The notes: generated by a model from the sequence alone, not told the origin. 64,000 nt of DNA from Lachnospiraceae bacterium (GCA_022794255.1 JAAWEL010000023.1:91210-155209), one strand, 5' to 3'. Shown: positions 1 through 8,150, numbered from the stretch's first letter. Program-made: numbers and translations.

Positions 1-2
1 TT

Positions 3-335
3 CTTGAAAGCATTTCCTTTATGGACGGCAAATGCATTTTTGCGGCTGTGCGGCAAAAGGACATGGAATTTTATGGCGCAGGCAGCGGGGATTTGGAAGG
101 AATTGTGGATCAGCTGCGCGTCACAGACGGGGTGGAATGTGCCATTTTTCTTCACGAGACGGATCCCCATGTGTACAAGGTAAGTATGCGTTCCGGCAAT
201 CTGGTGGATGTAAGCCGGGTGGCAGCTTATTTCGGCGGCGGCGGCCATGTGCGGGCCGCCGGGTGTACCATGAGCGGCAGTGTTCATGATGTGATCAATA
301 ACCTGTCCATACATATAGCGAAGCAGCTGGGATAG
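3..335 (+). CDS. nrnA: DHH/DHHA1 family phosphoesterase (NrnA-like), C-terminal part
   Basis: The reading frame is open from the left edge of the window, so only the last ~110 residues of the gene are present. The piece carries the glycine-rich DHHA1 signature GGGGHVRAAG, which contacts nucleotide in NrnA-type nanoRNases and pAp phosphatases. In Firmicutes NrnA degrades 2-5 nt RNAs and dephosphorylates pAp. The next gene is truB, and the order (rbfA-)nrnA-truB-ribF is common in Clostridia, which supports the assignment. The N-terminal DHH catalytic domain lies outside the window, so catalytic residues cannot be checked. A related cyclic-dinucleotide phosphodiesterase is a less likely alternative. 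Confidence 0.85.
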   Translation, partial: LESISFMDGKCIFAAVRQKDMEFYGAGSGDLEGIVDQLRVTDGVECAIFLHETDPHVYKVSMRSGNLVDVSRVAAYFGGGGHVRAAGCTMSGSVHDVINNLSIHIAKQLG

Positions 336-390
336 GTACAGGAAATCTGCGAAGGGGTAGTTTCCGGCTGTGGAAAGGAAAGCAAAGAGC

Positions 391-1302
391 ATGGACGGAA
401 TTATCAATGTCTATAAAGAAAAAGGATATACCTCTCATGACGTGGTAGCGAAAATGAGGGGTATTTTGCGGATGAAAAAGATCGGGCACACAGGAACCCT
501 GGATCCGGAGGCGGAGGGAGTGCTGCCGGTGTGTCTGGGCAGGGGGACAAAGCTGTGTGATCTTTTGACTGATAAGACAAAGAAATATCGGGCAGTTATG
601 CTGCTGGGAAAAGAGACGGATACACAAGATATAACCGGAAGAACCCTTTCGGAGAATCCGGTGGATTGTTCCAGGGAAATGGAGGAAACGGTGAGAGAGG
701 CGATTATGAGCTTTGTGGGGCCATATCTTCAGGTTCCGCCTATGTATTCGGCTCTTAAGGTCAACGGGAAAAAACTTTATGAGCTGGCTCGTGCAGGAAA
801 GGAAGTGGAGCGGCAGCCTCGCCCGGTAGAGATTTTCACAATCCAAATTGAGGATATTTGTCTGCCACGGGTGACAATGACGGTGGCTTGTTCTAAAGGA
901 ACCTACATCCGGACCTTGTGCCAGGATATTGGCAGAAGGGTCGGGTGCGGTGGCTGTATGGAGAGTCTGGTAAGAACCCGGGTGGATCGGTTTTCTATAG
1001 AGGAAAGCTTACGGCTTGGGGAGATTGAACATCTGCGGGACTTGGGAGAAATTGAACAGCATGTGCTGCCAGTGGATTGTATGTTTGAGGCGCTTCCCCG
1101 GCTGACAATGCCAATTGAGGGGGAAGGGGACAAGCTGGTACATAACGGCAATCCTTTTCAGGCTGAGCTGACAGAGGACGGTGAGCGGTATTTGCAGGCC
1201 AGGGTCTATGACAGCCAGGGGTGTTTTATTGGGATCTACGGGTATGATGAAAAGAAGAGGCGGTATCAGCCGCAGAAATTATTTCTGGGAGGAGCTTCAT
1301 GA
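391..1302 (+). CDS. truB: tRNA pseudouridine(55) synthase TruB
   Basis: Converts U55 in the T-loop of elongator tRNAs to pseudouridine. The protein opens with the family-typical DGIINVYKEKGYTSHDV and has the catalytic motif GHTGTLDPEAEGVLP, with the nucleophilic aspartate at residue 38. The second conserved block KGTYIRTL is also present. At 303 aa it has normal length, including the C-terminal PUA-like part. I chose the ATG at 391 because the conserved N-terminus begins there and AAGGAAAG lies upstream; an in-frame GTG at 370 would add seven unconserved residues. The stop overlaps the ribF start by 4 nt (ATGA), indicating translational coupling. Confidence 0.97.
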   Translation: MDGIINVYKEKGYTSHDVVAKMRGILRMKKIGHTGTLDPEAEGVLPVCLGRGTKLCDLLTDKTKKYRAVMLLGKETDTQDITGRTLSENPVDCSREMEETVREAIMSFVGPYLQVPPMYSALKVNGKKLYELARAGKEVERQPRPVEIFTIQIEDICLPRVTMTVACSKGTYIRTLCQDIGRRVGCGGCMESLVRTRVDRFSIEESLRLGEIEHLRDLGEIEQHVLPVDCMFEALPRLTMPIEGEGDKLVHNGNPFQAELTEDGERYLQARVYDSQGCFIGIYGYDEKKRRYQPQKLFLGGAS

Positions 1303-2255
1303 AGGTAATCGCCGGAACAAGAGAATTTCATATTAAGGAGCCTACTGTGGTCACTATCGGCAAGTTTGACGGCCGCCATAAAGGGCATCAGAAGCTTTTG
1401 CGAAAGATGCTGACGCTTAAGGAACAGAATGGTTTTTCCACGGCGGTATTCACGTTTGATATGGCTCCTGCGGGGGTGGTTTCCGGAAAGAAGCAGTCCC
1501 TGATCACCACCAACCAGGAGCGCCGTAACAATATGGAAAAGATGGGGATTGACTATATGGTGGAATATCCCTTTGACCAGCATATGGCTCACATGCTGCC
1601 GGAGGAATTTGTGGCCGGAATTTTGGTGGGACAGATGAATGCCCGGGCGATTGTGGCAGGAACGGACTGTGGTTTTGGATATAAAAGGGCCGGAGATGCA
1701 GCTCTTTTAAAACAGCTGGGACCGGAGTATGGTTACCAGGCAGTGATTATTGAGAAAGAACAGGATGAACACCGGGATATCAGCAGCACCTATGTGCGGG
1801 AGCAGCTGGAGGCTGGAAATATTGAGAAGGCCAATGCTCTTTTAGGTGAGCCCTATGGGATTCATGGGGTGGTGGTTCACGGAAATCACATCGGGGCTCC
1901 GGTTCTTGGATTTCCCACAGCAAATATTCTTCCTCCTCCGGAAAAGTACCTGCCTCGGTTTGGGGTCTACGTGTCCCGGGTATTGGTGGAGGGAAGATAC
2001 TACGGAGGGGTTACAAATATTGGAAAAAAACCTACAATCACAGGGGAAAATCCAGTGGGAGTGGAGACCTTTATTTTGGGGCTGGGAGAGAATCCGGATA
2101 TATATGGGAAGAATATTGAGGTGCAGCTTTTGGATTTTGACCGTCCGGAGCAGAGATTTGATGGTCTTGAAGCTTTAAAGAAGCGGATCGAACTGGATAA
2201 AAGATATGCGGAAGAATATTTTAAAAGCCATCCCTGGTGGCTTCGGGGAGAATAA
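1299..2255 (+). CDS. ribF: bifunctional riboflavin kinase / FAD synthetase RibF
   Basis: Phosphorylates riboflavin to FMN and adenylylates FMN to FAD. The N-terminal nucleotidyltransferase domain (about residues 1-180) has the motif GKFDGRHKGHQ. It is a variant of the common G.FDG.H.GH, with Arg where Val is usual. The C-terminal flavokinase domain has GFPTANI and GVTNIGKKPT. The length, 318 aa, is normal for the bacterial bifunctional enzyme. It is the last gene of nrnA-truB-ribF and is followed 20 nt later by a strong terminator. Confidence 0.95.
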   Translation: MKVIAGTREFHIKEPTVVTIGKFDGRHKGHQKLLRKMLTLKEQNGFSTAVFTFDMAPAGVVSGKKQSLITTNQERRNNMEKMGIDYMVEYPFDQHMAHMLPEEFVAGILVGQMNARAIVAGTDCGFGYKRAGDAALLKQLGPEYGYQAVIIEKEQDEHRDISSTYVREQLEAGNIEKANALLGEPYGIHGVVVHGNHIGAPVLGFPTANILPPPEKYLPRFGVYVSRVLVEGRYYGGVTNIGKKPTITGENPVGVETFILGLGENPDIYGKNIEVQLLDFDRPEQRFDGLEALKKRIELDKRYAEEYFKSHPWWLRGE

Positions 2256-2273
2256 TAGAGCGAATATCTTAAA

Positions 2274-2321
2274 AAGGACAGCCGTACCGGCAGAAAAGAA
2301 AATGGTACGGCTGTCTTTTTC
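2274..2321. terminator. bidirectional intrinsic terminator between ribF and the DUF1846 gene
   Basis: A perfect 12-bp stem, GACAGCCGTACC at 2277-2288 pairing with GGTACGGCTGTC at 2304-2315, is followed by a T-run on the plus strand and preceded by an A-run that becomes a T-run on the minus strand. It therefore fits termination of ribF and of the convergent gene ending at 2326. Confidence 0.92.
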
Positions 2322-2325
2322 CTTT

Positions 2326-3804
2326 TTAGTGGTAAAGCTTTTTGCTCTCGTAGACCGGTTCAGAGGTGAGATCCAGCCCCAGTTTGGAGAAAAACTTGAT
2401 ATCCACAGGGGAAAGCATCACAGAGGTATGTACCTGACTGCCCCGAAGCCTTGGAAGCTGCTCTAGGGCAATCCGGGCATTTTTGTCTGTGGCGGCACAC
2501 ATGGACAGAGCGATCAGCACCTCGTCTGTGTGGAGGCGGGGGTTGCGGCTGCCAAGATAGCGGGTCTTTAAGCCCTGAATCGGTTCAATAAACTGAGGGG
2601 AGATCAGATGGATATCATCGGCAATGTCCCCCAGTTCCTTCACTGCATTTAAGAGGGCAGCAGCGGAAGCGCCTAAAAGTGTACTGGTTTTTCCGGTGAT
2701 GATCCGTCCGTCCGGCAGCTGCAGGGCGGCAGCGGGAGAATGGTTTTTCTCGGCCAGCTCATTGGCAGCTACCACTACCGGGCGGTGACTGGCAGTGACC
2801 TTTGCCTGTTTCATCAAAAGCTCTGTCTTATAGACCTCCTCTTTGCTGCTCTCATCTCTGGCAAGGCGGTTTAAAGCCTGGTAGTAGCGGCGGATGATTT
2901 CCTGGCGGGATGCCTCCCGGCAGATCTCGTCATCGGTTATACAGTTGCCTGCCATGTTTACTCCCATATCTGTGGGAGATTTGTAAGGACAGTAGCCGTA
3001 AATTCCCTCAAACATAGCGGCAAGAACCGGGTAGATCTCCACGTCCCGGTTATAGTTGACCGTGGTGACACCATAGGCTTCCAGATGGAACGGATCAATC
3101 ATGTTTACATCATTTAAATCGGCAGTTGCGGCCTCATAGGCCAGATTTACCGGGTGCTTTAAGGGGATGTTCCATATGGGAAAGGTCTCAAATTTGGCAT
3201 AGCCGGCCTTGATGCCCCGTTTGTTTTCATGGTAGAGCTGGGATAAGCAGACAGCCATTTTACCACTGCCAGGCCCTGGGGCGGTGATGATGACTAAGGG
3301 CATGGTGGTCTCAATATAGTCATTCTTTCCATAGCCCTCATCGCTGACAATGTGGGAAATATTGTGGGGATAGCCGTCAATAGAGTAGTGGCGGTATACC
3401 CGGATCCCCAGATTTTCCAGCTTGGTTTTAAACTGAACGGCGGCAGGCTGGCCGGCGCAACGGGTGATTACCACACTTTCTGCCTTTAAACCGTGATCCC
3501 GGTACGCCTGGATGAGCCGGAGAACATCCATGTCATAGGTGATCCCCAGGTCGTGACGGACCTTATTTTTCTCTATGTCCGCAGCATTGATGACAATAAC
3601 GATCTCTGCCTGGTCGGCAAGCTGCAAAAGCATCTTTAGTTTGCTGTCCGGCTGAAATCCCGGAAGAACCCGGGAGGCGTGATAGTCGTCAAAAAGCTTT
3701 CCGCCAAATTCCAGATATAGTTTGTTGCCAAACTGACTGATACGGTTCCGGATGTGTTCGGACTGTGTGGACAGATATTTCTGATTATCAAATCCCATTT
3801 TCAT
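2326..3804 (-). CDS. DUF1846 domain-containing protein
   Basis: A roughly 490-residue protein matching the DUF1846 family by overall sequence. That family is widespread in Firmicutes and structurally characterised, but its function is unsettled. Visible features include an N-terminal MGFDNQKYLSTQSEHI-type opening and a P-loop-like segment APGPGSGK near residue 185, suggesting nucleotide binding. No signal peptide or membrane segment is evident, so it is cytoplasmic. The start is ambiguous: TTG at 3813 sits too close to the GGGG upstream, while ATG at 3804 is about 11 nt from it and is preferred; ATG at 3798 is also possible. It is monocistronic and convergent with ribF. No specific biochemical role is claimed. 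Confidence 0.85.
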   Translation of the reverse strand: MKMGFDNQKYLSTQSEHIRNRISQFGNKLYLEFGGKLFDDYHASRVLPGFQPDSKLKMLLQLADQAEIVIVINAADIEKNKVRHDLGITYDMDVLRLIQAYRDHGLKAESVVITRCAGQPAAVQFKTKLENLGIRVYRHYSIDGYPHNISHIVSDEGYGKNDYIETTMPLVIITAPGPGSGKMAVCLSQLYHENKRGIKAGYAKFETFPIWNIPLKHPVNLAYEAATADLNDVNMIDPFHLEAYGVTTVNYNRDVEIYPVLAAMFEGIYGYCPYKSPTDMGVNMAGNCITDDEICREASRQEIIRRYYQALNRLARDESSKEEVYKTELLMKQAKVTASHRPVVVAANELAEKNHSPAAALQLPDGRIITGKTSTLLGASAAALLNAVKELGDIADDIHLISPQFIEPIQGLKTRYLGSRNPRLHTDEVLIALSMCAATDKNARIALEQLPRLRGSQVHTSVMLSPVDIKFFSKLGLDLTSEPVYESKKLYH

Positions 3805-4191
3805 ATTTGTCAATACCCCTTTCCATGTAGGTAAAATGTCCTGGTAATGATTGTAGCACAGGAAAGTGGTTTTTGCACTAAGGAAATAGGACAGAATTAG
3901 AGAAGAAGCAAATCATGTGCCAATGCAAGTGGAGAGAGAAGAAAGGGGAAGAACTGTAAAACAGGCCAGAGAGAAAAAAGAGTTTCATAAATGAAAAACT
4001 TGTTCTAAATATGAAAAATTTGGAGGGAATATGGAAAAAATATACAAAAATACTAAGATAAAAAAGAGGGTTGCAAATTATTTTCCGATTTGTTACAATA
4101 AATATTGACAAAAAAGCAACAATAAATAAGTAGTTCTGTAAGATACAACCGTAAAATTTGACAGAAAATGGTTTTTTCAAAGCTTTAGAAG
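3805..4191. other. A/T-rich intergenic region upstream of the GRE island
   Basis: This 387-bp stretch is clearly richer in A and T than its neighbours and encodes nothing convincing; a minus-strand reading frame at 3878-4180 has low-complexity Phe/Ser composition typical of AT-rich noncoding DNA. It separates the DUF1846 gene from the sigma-54 promoter at 4192 and probably holds activator and bending sites. Confidence 0.6.
4090..4128 (+). promoter_or_regulatory. candidate upstream activator site (dyad plus direct repeat)
   Basis: About 65-100 bp before the -24 element there is an imperfect dyad, TTGTTAC (4090-4096) and GCAACAA (4116-4122). A direct repeat ACAATAAATA occurs at 4095-4104 and 4119-4128. 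The distance suits an enhancer for a sigma-54 activator such as the PrpR-type protein at 17277. I could not find a clear copy upstream of the other two -24/-12 promoters, so the assignment is weak. Confidence 0.3.
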
Positions 4192-4207
4192 TGGCACATT
4201 ATTTGCT
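4192..4207 (+). promoter_or_regulatory. sigma-54 (-24/-12) promoter of the GRE operon
   Basis: TGGCAC-ATTAT-TTGCT matches the RpoN consensus (TGGCAC, 5 nt, TTGCW) with invariant GG and GC at the correct spacing. It lies 45 bp before the first gene of the operon. An rpoN gene (13879) and a sigma-54 activator gene (17277) are in the same island. Confidence 0.88.
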
Positions 4208-4251
4208 CAATATCTCTCACAAAGACTTTTAGCAAAATCGGAGGGGGAGAT

Positions 4252-5100
4252 ATGAACAAGATTATTGATTTCAGGCTGCGGCCTCCCTACAAAAGCTATC
4301 TGGATGCGATTATGTACCGGGATTTGGCGCGGTCAAAGAAGATGTCAGAGCGGATTGGAATGTATCAGGCAGAGTCTGTGAAAAAACGGGATCTTGTCTT
4401 GACCTTAAAGGAGATGGAGGAGGCAGGGATTGACAAAGGCGTGGTGTCCGGGCGAAAGGCTAATCCTCATGTAGGGGTGGTGGATAATGCCCATGTGCAG
4501 GAGCTGACAGAAGGTTATCCGGATTATTTTATCGGTTTGGCCGGGGTGGATCCCTTTGATAGGGAGAATACCCTTAGGGAGCTGGAACGATATGTGGTGA
4601 ATGGGAATCTGAAAGGGGTGGTGGTTGAACCGGGGGTTTTGCCTGAGCCGTCCTTTGCAGATGATGACAGGTTTTATTATCTGTATGAACAGTGCCAGAG
4701 CCAGGAGATCCCGGTTATGATGATGATTGGGGGCAACGGAGGCAAAAATATCAATTATTCCATGCCCTGGCAGGTGGAGCATGTGGCTCTGGATTTTCCC
4801 AAATTACCGATTCTTGTGGCTCATGGAGGTTTCCCCTGGATCACAGAGATGATTCAGGTGGCCTACCATTGTGTGAATGTTTATCTCCTGCCGGATCTGT
4901 TTATGCTGAACATGCCAGGGGCCGGGGAGTATGCTGCGGCCGCCAACTATATTTTGCAGGATCAGATGCTGTTTGGCTCAGCTTATCCCTTTGCTCCTGT
5001 GAAGGAAGCTGTGGCGTGTGTGGAAAGACTGGGTATGAGTAAAGAGGCGAAGAGGAAATTTTTTTATGACAATGCTGCCAGGCTTTTGAAATTGCCGTAA
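4252..5100 (+). CDS. amidohydrolase-2-like protein lacking canonical metal ligands
   Basis: A 282-aa TIM-barrel protein of the amidohydrolase-2 type (relatives include ACMSD-like decarboxylases and pyrone or lactone hydrolases). The family fold is suggested by the N-terminal IIDFRLRPP where members usually read D-x-H-x-H, the strand-end motif VAHGG with H191, and GSAYPF where GSDYPF is usual. Thus the first two histidine ligands are replaced by Arg8 and Arg10, and the catalytic/metal Asp by Ala244. The protein may be metal-free, use another chemistry, or act as a binding protein. The start ATG has a strong GGAGGGGGA site. It is the first gene after the sigma-54 promoter and probably acts on, or protects, the substrate or product of the downstream GRE. 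Confidence 0.75.
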   Translation: MNKIIDFRLRPPYKSYLDAIMYRDLARSKKMSERIGMYQAESVKKRDLVLTLKEMEEAGIDKGVVSGRKANPHVGVVDNAHVQELTEGYPDYFIGLAGVDPFDRENTLRELERYVVNGNLKGVVVEPGVLPEPSFADDDRFYYLYEQCQSQEIPVMMMIGGNGGKNINYSMPWQVEHVALDFPKLPILVAHGGFPWITEMIQVAYHCVNVYLLPDLFMLNMPGAGEYAAAANYILQDQMLFGSAYPFAPVKEAVACVERLGMSKEAKRKFFYDNAARLLKLP

Positions 5101-5164
5101 CATCCTGTGCAGCAGGACTGCCTTTACACATAGATCCGGTTCAGAGTTGGAGATGGATGGAAGA

Positions 5165-5500
5165 ATGTATAAAAATCGTGACTATTTTCTTGTGGCAGGT
5201 GGGGCTCAGACGCCGAGAAACACAAATCTGAATGATATGTACCAGACCGTGTCAGTGCAGCTTTATGTGAACAAAAGGACAAGAATTGTAGAGAAAGCTC
5301 ATGTCAATGTGATTTCCCCGCTGACGGCACAGTACTTTGCAGATGCAGTGGAAGGCTATTGTATGGATGATCCGATTGAGCCAGTGTTAGACTATCTGAA
5401 GGAGCATATGATGACTCCTGCAACAGGGAGTACGATTCAGGCATTTCGCTCGGCGGTGATCCGTTACCGGGAAAGCCAGTGGGGGAAGGAAAATTTGTAA
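5165..5500 (+). CDS. small DUF3870-like protein
   Basis: A small (111 aa) cytoplasmic protein. The layout resembles DUF3870 proteins: an N-terminal YFLVAGG strand, a middle segment ending in an alpha/beta unit (HVNVISPLTAQYF), then a C-terminal helix following TGSTIQAFRSAVIRYRES. The family has no established function and its members are often near catabolic transporter genes. The start is uncertain; ATG 5165 is preferred because GGAG lies 12 nt upstream, whereas ATG 5153 directly abuts it and TTG 5147 lacks a site. It sits between the amidohydrolase-like gene and the GRE leader, so it belongs to the sigma-54 operon. DUF assignment is from remembered pattern only. Confidence 0.6.
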   Translation: MYKNRDYFLVAGGAQTPRNTNLNDMYQTVSVQLYVNKRTRIVEKAHVNVISPLTAQYFADAVEGYCMDDPIEPVLDYLKEHMMTPATGSTIQAFRSAVIRYRESQWGKENL

Positions 5501-5535
5501 CAGCTTTGGAAGTGGAAAAATAAATAAGGTTGGGT

Positions 5536-5640
5536 TATTGACTCAGGCGTTTCCCCTCAAAAAGGAGACGTCAACAAGGTGAATAAAGCCTGAATGGAAC
5601 AGTTCCTGTATAGGGAGCTGCTTTGTTCAGGCTTTTTTTA
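5536..5640 (+). promoter_or_regulatory. attenuator-like leader of the GRE gene with alternative pairings
   Basis: The 175-bp gap before the GRE gene holds a structured element. GCCTGA at 5588-5593 can pair with TCAGGC at 5543-5548, or, as part of AAAGCCTGAA (5585-5594), with TTCAGGCTTT (5626-5635) to form a terminator. The two pairings exclude each other. A separate hairpin GTTTCC (5549-5554) / GGAGAC (5564-5569) sits inside the first pairing. This is the layout of a riboswitch or protein-dependent antiterminator. It matches no riboswitch class I can recognise. Confidence 0.55.
5585..5639 (+). terminator. terminator hairpin within the GRE leader
   Basis: A 10-bp perfect stem, AAAGCCTGAA at 5585-5594 with TTCAGGCTTT at 5626-5635, runs into seven Ts. 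A minor inner hairpin, GGAA/TTCC, lies at 5596-5606. It would separate expression of the two small upstream genes from the GRE gene and its followers unless read through. Confidence 0.8.
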
Positions 5641-5675
5641 TAAATGTTTCATAACAGCAGAAGGAGGAAAAAACA

Positions 5676-8150
5676 ATGATGAACTGTTGTGTGGATGCAC
5701 TGACCAGTCAGGAGGAGAGGATCTTGCAGAAAAAAGGACAGCTAAGCCCACGGAAGCGGATCAATAAATTCCTGGCGGATTTCCGGGATGACACCCCCAG
5801 GATCGACATTCAGAGAGCCGTGTATTTTACGGAATCTATGAGGGAAACAGAAGCTTATCCCATGAATGTCCGCTGGGCAAAAGCCATTCTCAATGTATGT
5901 CAGAAGCTGGAAGTGGTGATCACGGAGGACGAGCTGATTGTGGGCACTTGCGGTGGAAGAGGGCGTCATGGAATCCTGTATCCGGAGCTGCGAGCCGGGT
6001 GGTTCTCCAAGGGGCTTCGGGATACCCAGAAAAAGAAGGCTTTTCGGATATCCACAGAGGACATTGAGACCCTGGAAGAAAAGGTGATCCCCTATTGGAA
6101 GGGAAGGACAGCTCATGATCATTATATGGCACGACTGCCTCAGGAGACGAGGGAGGTACTTTATGGTGAGGATGAGTACGGCGCTACGGGATTGATGCAG
6201 GTCAATGACAATGTATCCAGTGTGCTCAACTGGAGCGGAGAGTACGGAAAGGTCTTGACCAAGGGACTTAAAGGAATCAAGGCAGAGGCTAAAGCCAGGA
6301 TGGATGCCATCAATGGGGATCTGACCAACAATGAATACGATAAGCTGCCGTTTTTAGAGGCAGTGGTGATTGAATGCGATGCATTGATTACGTTGGCAGA
6401 ACGTTATGCAGCTAAGGCACGGGAGATGGCAGAGGAGGAGAGTAATCCCGTCAGAAAGGCAGAGCTGAATCAGATTGCGGAAAACTGTAGCCATGTACCA
6501 GCCAATCCGGCCCGGAATTTCTGGGAGGCTCTGCAGAGCCAGTGGTTCGTGCAAATGGGCTACAAGCTGGAGCAGGCTATCAACGGCGGCATTGCCATGG
6601 GGCGTTTTGATCAGTATATGTATCCTTTCTACAAGGCAGATAAAGAGGCAGGACTTCTGGATGATGAACGGGCTTTGGAGCTGATGGAATGCCTCTGGGT
6701 AAAGATCGCGGATTTTGTCCAGTTTAATGCTACCAATGCTGGAAATTTTTGGGAGGGCTATGCCCATTTTGAGATGCTGACTTTAAGTGGGCAGACTACC
6801 AAGGGAAGAGATGCCACCAATGAACTGACTTATCTGATTCTCCGGTCAAAAAAGGAGTTTCCGCTCCATTATCCGGATCTGATGGTTCGTCTTCATTCAG
6901 CCAGTCCGGACCGTCTGCTCCATGAGACAGCCAATCTGGTAAAGGAGGGAAGCGGTTTTCCCAAATTTCTCAATGATGAGGAAATCATTCCGGCCCTTGT
7001 CAACAATGGCGGCACTCTGGAGGAAGCCAGAGATTATGCCGGCTCCGGCTGTACGGAGGTGCGCATGCTGAACAAGGATACTTACATGCCGGTGGGAGCC
7101 AATATCAATATGGCTTCCGCCTTAGAGATGGCTATCAATAACGGGTTTGTAAAATATGGCACCAACTATCGCCAGCTGATGGAGCCATCCATCCCTGTGG
7201 CAGAGATTCAGTCCTATGAGGATGTGATGAACAATCTGCGGGAAACCTATGATTTTTTTGTACGCCATTTTATGAAAAGACAGACAGCTTTGGAGATTGC
7301 CAACAAAGAGACGCTGGCAGCTCCCTTTATGTCCATGCTTCATGATTTGTGCCAGAAAAGCTGTATGGATATTCATCAGCCCAATATTCCGGGGAGTGTC
7401 TACAAGGATCCGGGGGATGTGAATATCAATGGTTTTGGTACCTTGTCAGAGAGCCTGGCTGCCATCAAGAAGCTGGTGTTTGATGATAAAAAATATACGT
7501 TGGAGGAGCTTAAGGAAGCGGCCAGAAATAACTTTGAAGGGTACGAAAAGATCTACCAGTCTGTGCTGAATGCACCAAAATATGGAAGAAATGATGGGTA
7601 TGCAGATGAGATTGCCAGAGAGGTGGATGAGATGCTTTTGACCACAGTGGCCAAATATAATACCCCCTATGGCCCCAAACACATAAAATTCGTACCGGTG
7701 ACTTCCCATGTAGGCATGGGGGGAAAGATGGGGGCCACGCTAAACGGAAGGAAGGCAGGAGAGGCTCTGTCTGAAGGGATTTCTCCCACGCAGGGAGTTG
7801 ACAACCAAGGACCGATCGCCACGCTTCTTTCCATTGACCATGCCAAAAGCCGTGCCTGTGCCAACAGTTTTTCCCGCCTGCTCAATGTAAAGCTGACGCC
7901 TCAGATTGTTATGGGTGAGGCGGGTACCAGGAATCTGATGCATCTTTTAAGAAGCTTTGTGGATCTGAAGCTTTGGCATGTACAGTTTAATATTATCCAT
8001 CGGGAGACGCTGATAAAGGCCCAAAAGGATCCCCAAAGTTATCGGAATTTGATTGTGCGGGTGGCAGGATACAGCGCGTACTTTACAGATTTGAGTCCAG
8101 CGCTGCAAAGTGAGATCATCAACCGGACAGAGCATGAGGAGATCGCCTGA
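5676..8150 (+). CDS. glycyl radical enzyme, eliminase type (PFL/dehydratase superfamily), substrate unknown
   Basis: An 824-aa glycyl radical enzyme. The C-terminal radical loop RVAGYSAYF places the radical on Gly798, and the thiyl-radical cysteine is C459 in GSGCTEV, with E461 in the Cys-x-Glu arrangement used as general base by dehydratases, C-S and C-N lyases of this superfamily (propanediol/glycerol dehydratase, CutC, HypD, IslA). PFL itself has Cys-Cys, so this is not a formate-lyase. The segment TLNGRKAGEALSEGISPTQG is typical of the family. The middle residue Thr460 and flanks differ from the GCVE motif I recall for characterised members, so I do not assign a substrate. It has an AGGAGG site and is followed by its own activase. 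No microcompartment shell genes or encapsulation peptides are visible. Confidence 0.93.
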   Translation: MMNCCVDALTSQEERILQKKGQLSPRKRINKFLADFRDDTPRIDIQRAVYFTESMRETEAYPMNVRWAKAILNVCQKLEVVITEDELIVGTCGGRGRHGILYPELRAGWFSKGLRDTQKKKAFRISTEDIETLEEKVIPYWKGRTAHDHYMARLPQETREVLYGEDEYGATGLMQVNDNVSSVLNWSGEYGKVLTKGLKGIKAEAKARMDAINGDLTNNEYDKLPFLEAVVIECDALITLAERYAAKAREMAEEESNPVRKAELNQIAENCSHVPANPARNFWEALQSQWFVQMGYKLEQAINGGIAMGRFDQYMYPFYKADKEAGLLDDERALELMECLWVKIADFVQFNATNAGNFWEGYAHFEMLTLSGQTTKGRDATNELTYLILRSKKEFPLHYPDLMVRLHSASPDRLLHETANLVKEGSGFPKFLNDEEIIPALVNNGGTLEEARDYAGSGCTEVRMLNKDTYMPVGANINMASALEMAINNGFVKYGTNYRQLMEPSIPVAEIQSYEDVMNNLRETYDFFVRHFMKRQTALEIANKETLAAPFMSMLHDLCQKSCMDIHQPNIPGSVYKDPGDVNINGFGTLSESLAAIKKLVFDDKKYTLEELKEAARNNFEGYEKIYQSVLNAPKYGRNDGYADEIAREVDEMLLTTVAKYNTPYGPKHIKFVPVTSHVGMGGKMGATLNGRKAGEALSEGISPTQGVDNQGPIATLLSIDHAKSRACANSFSRLLNVKLTPQIVMGEAGTRNLMHLLRSFVDLKLWHVQFNIIHRETLIKAQKDPQSYRNLIVRVAGYSAYFTDLSPALQSEIINRTEHEEIA

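Noticed and set aside
3878..4180. Minus-strand reading frame of about 100 codons in the AT-rich gap
   Set aside because: Its translation is low-complexity Phe/Ser-rich, it lacks a ribosome binding site, and it overlaps the candidate regulatory dyad.
5538..5543. TTGACT as a -35 box for the GRE gene
   Set aside because: No -10-like hexamer lies 16-18 bp downstream, and the bases are part of the leader's hairpin region.
6127..6141. TGGCACGACTGCC as another sigma-54 site
   Set aside because: It lies inside the GRE gene and lacks GC at the required -12 spacing.
5676..8150. Assigning the GRE as isethionate sulfite-lyase (IslA) because of TRAP genes and a SauS-like aldehyde dehydrogenase
   Set aside because: No sulfite reductase, sulfite exporter or taurine/isethionate genes are visible, and the active-site neighbourhood GSGCTEV cannot be matched with confidence to IslA from memory.
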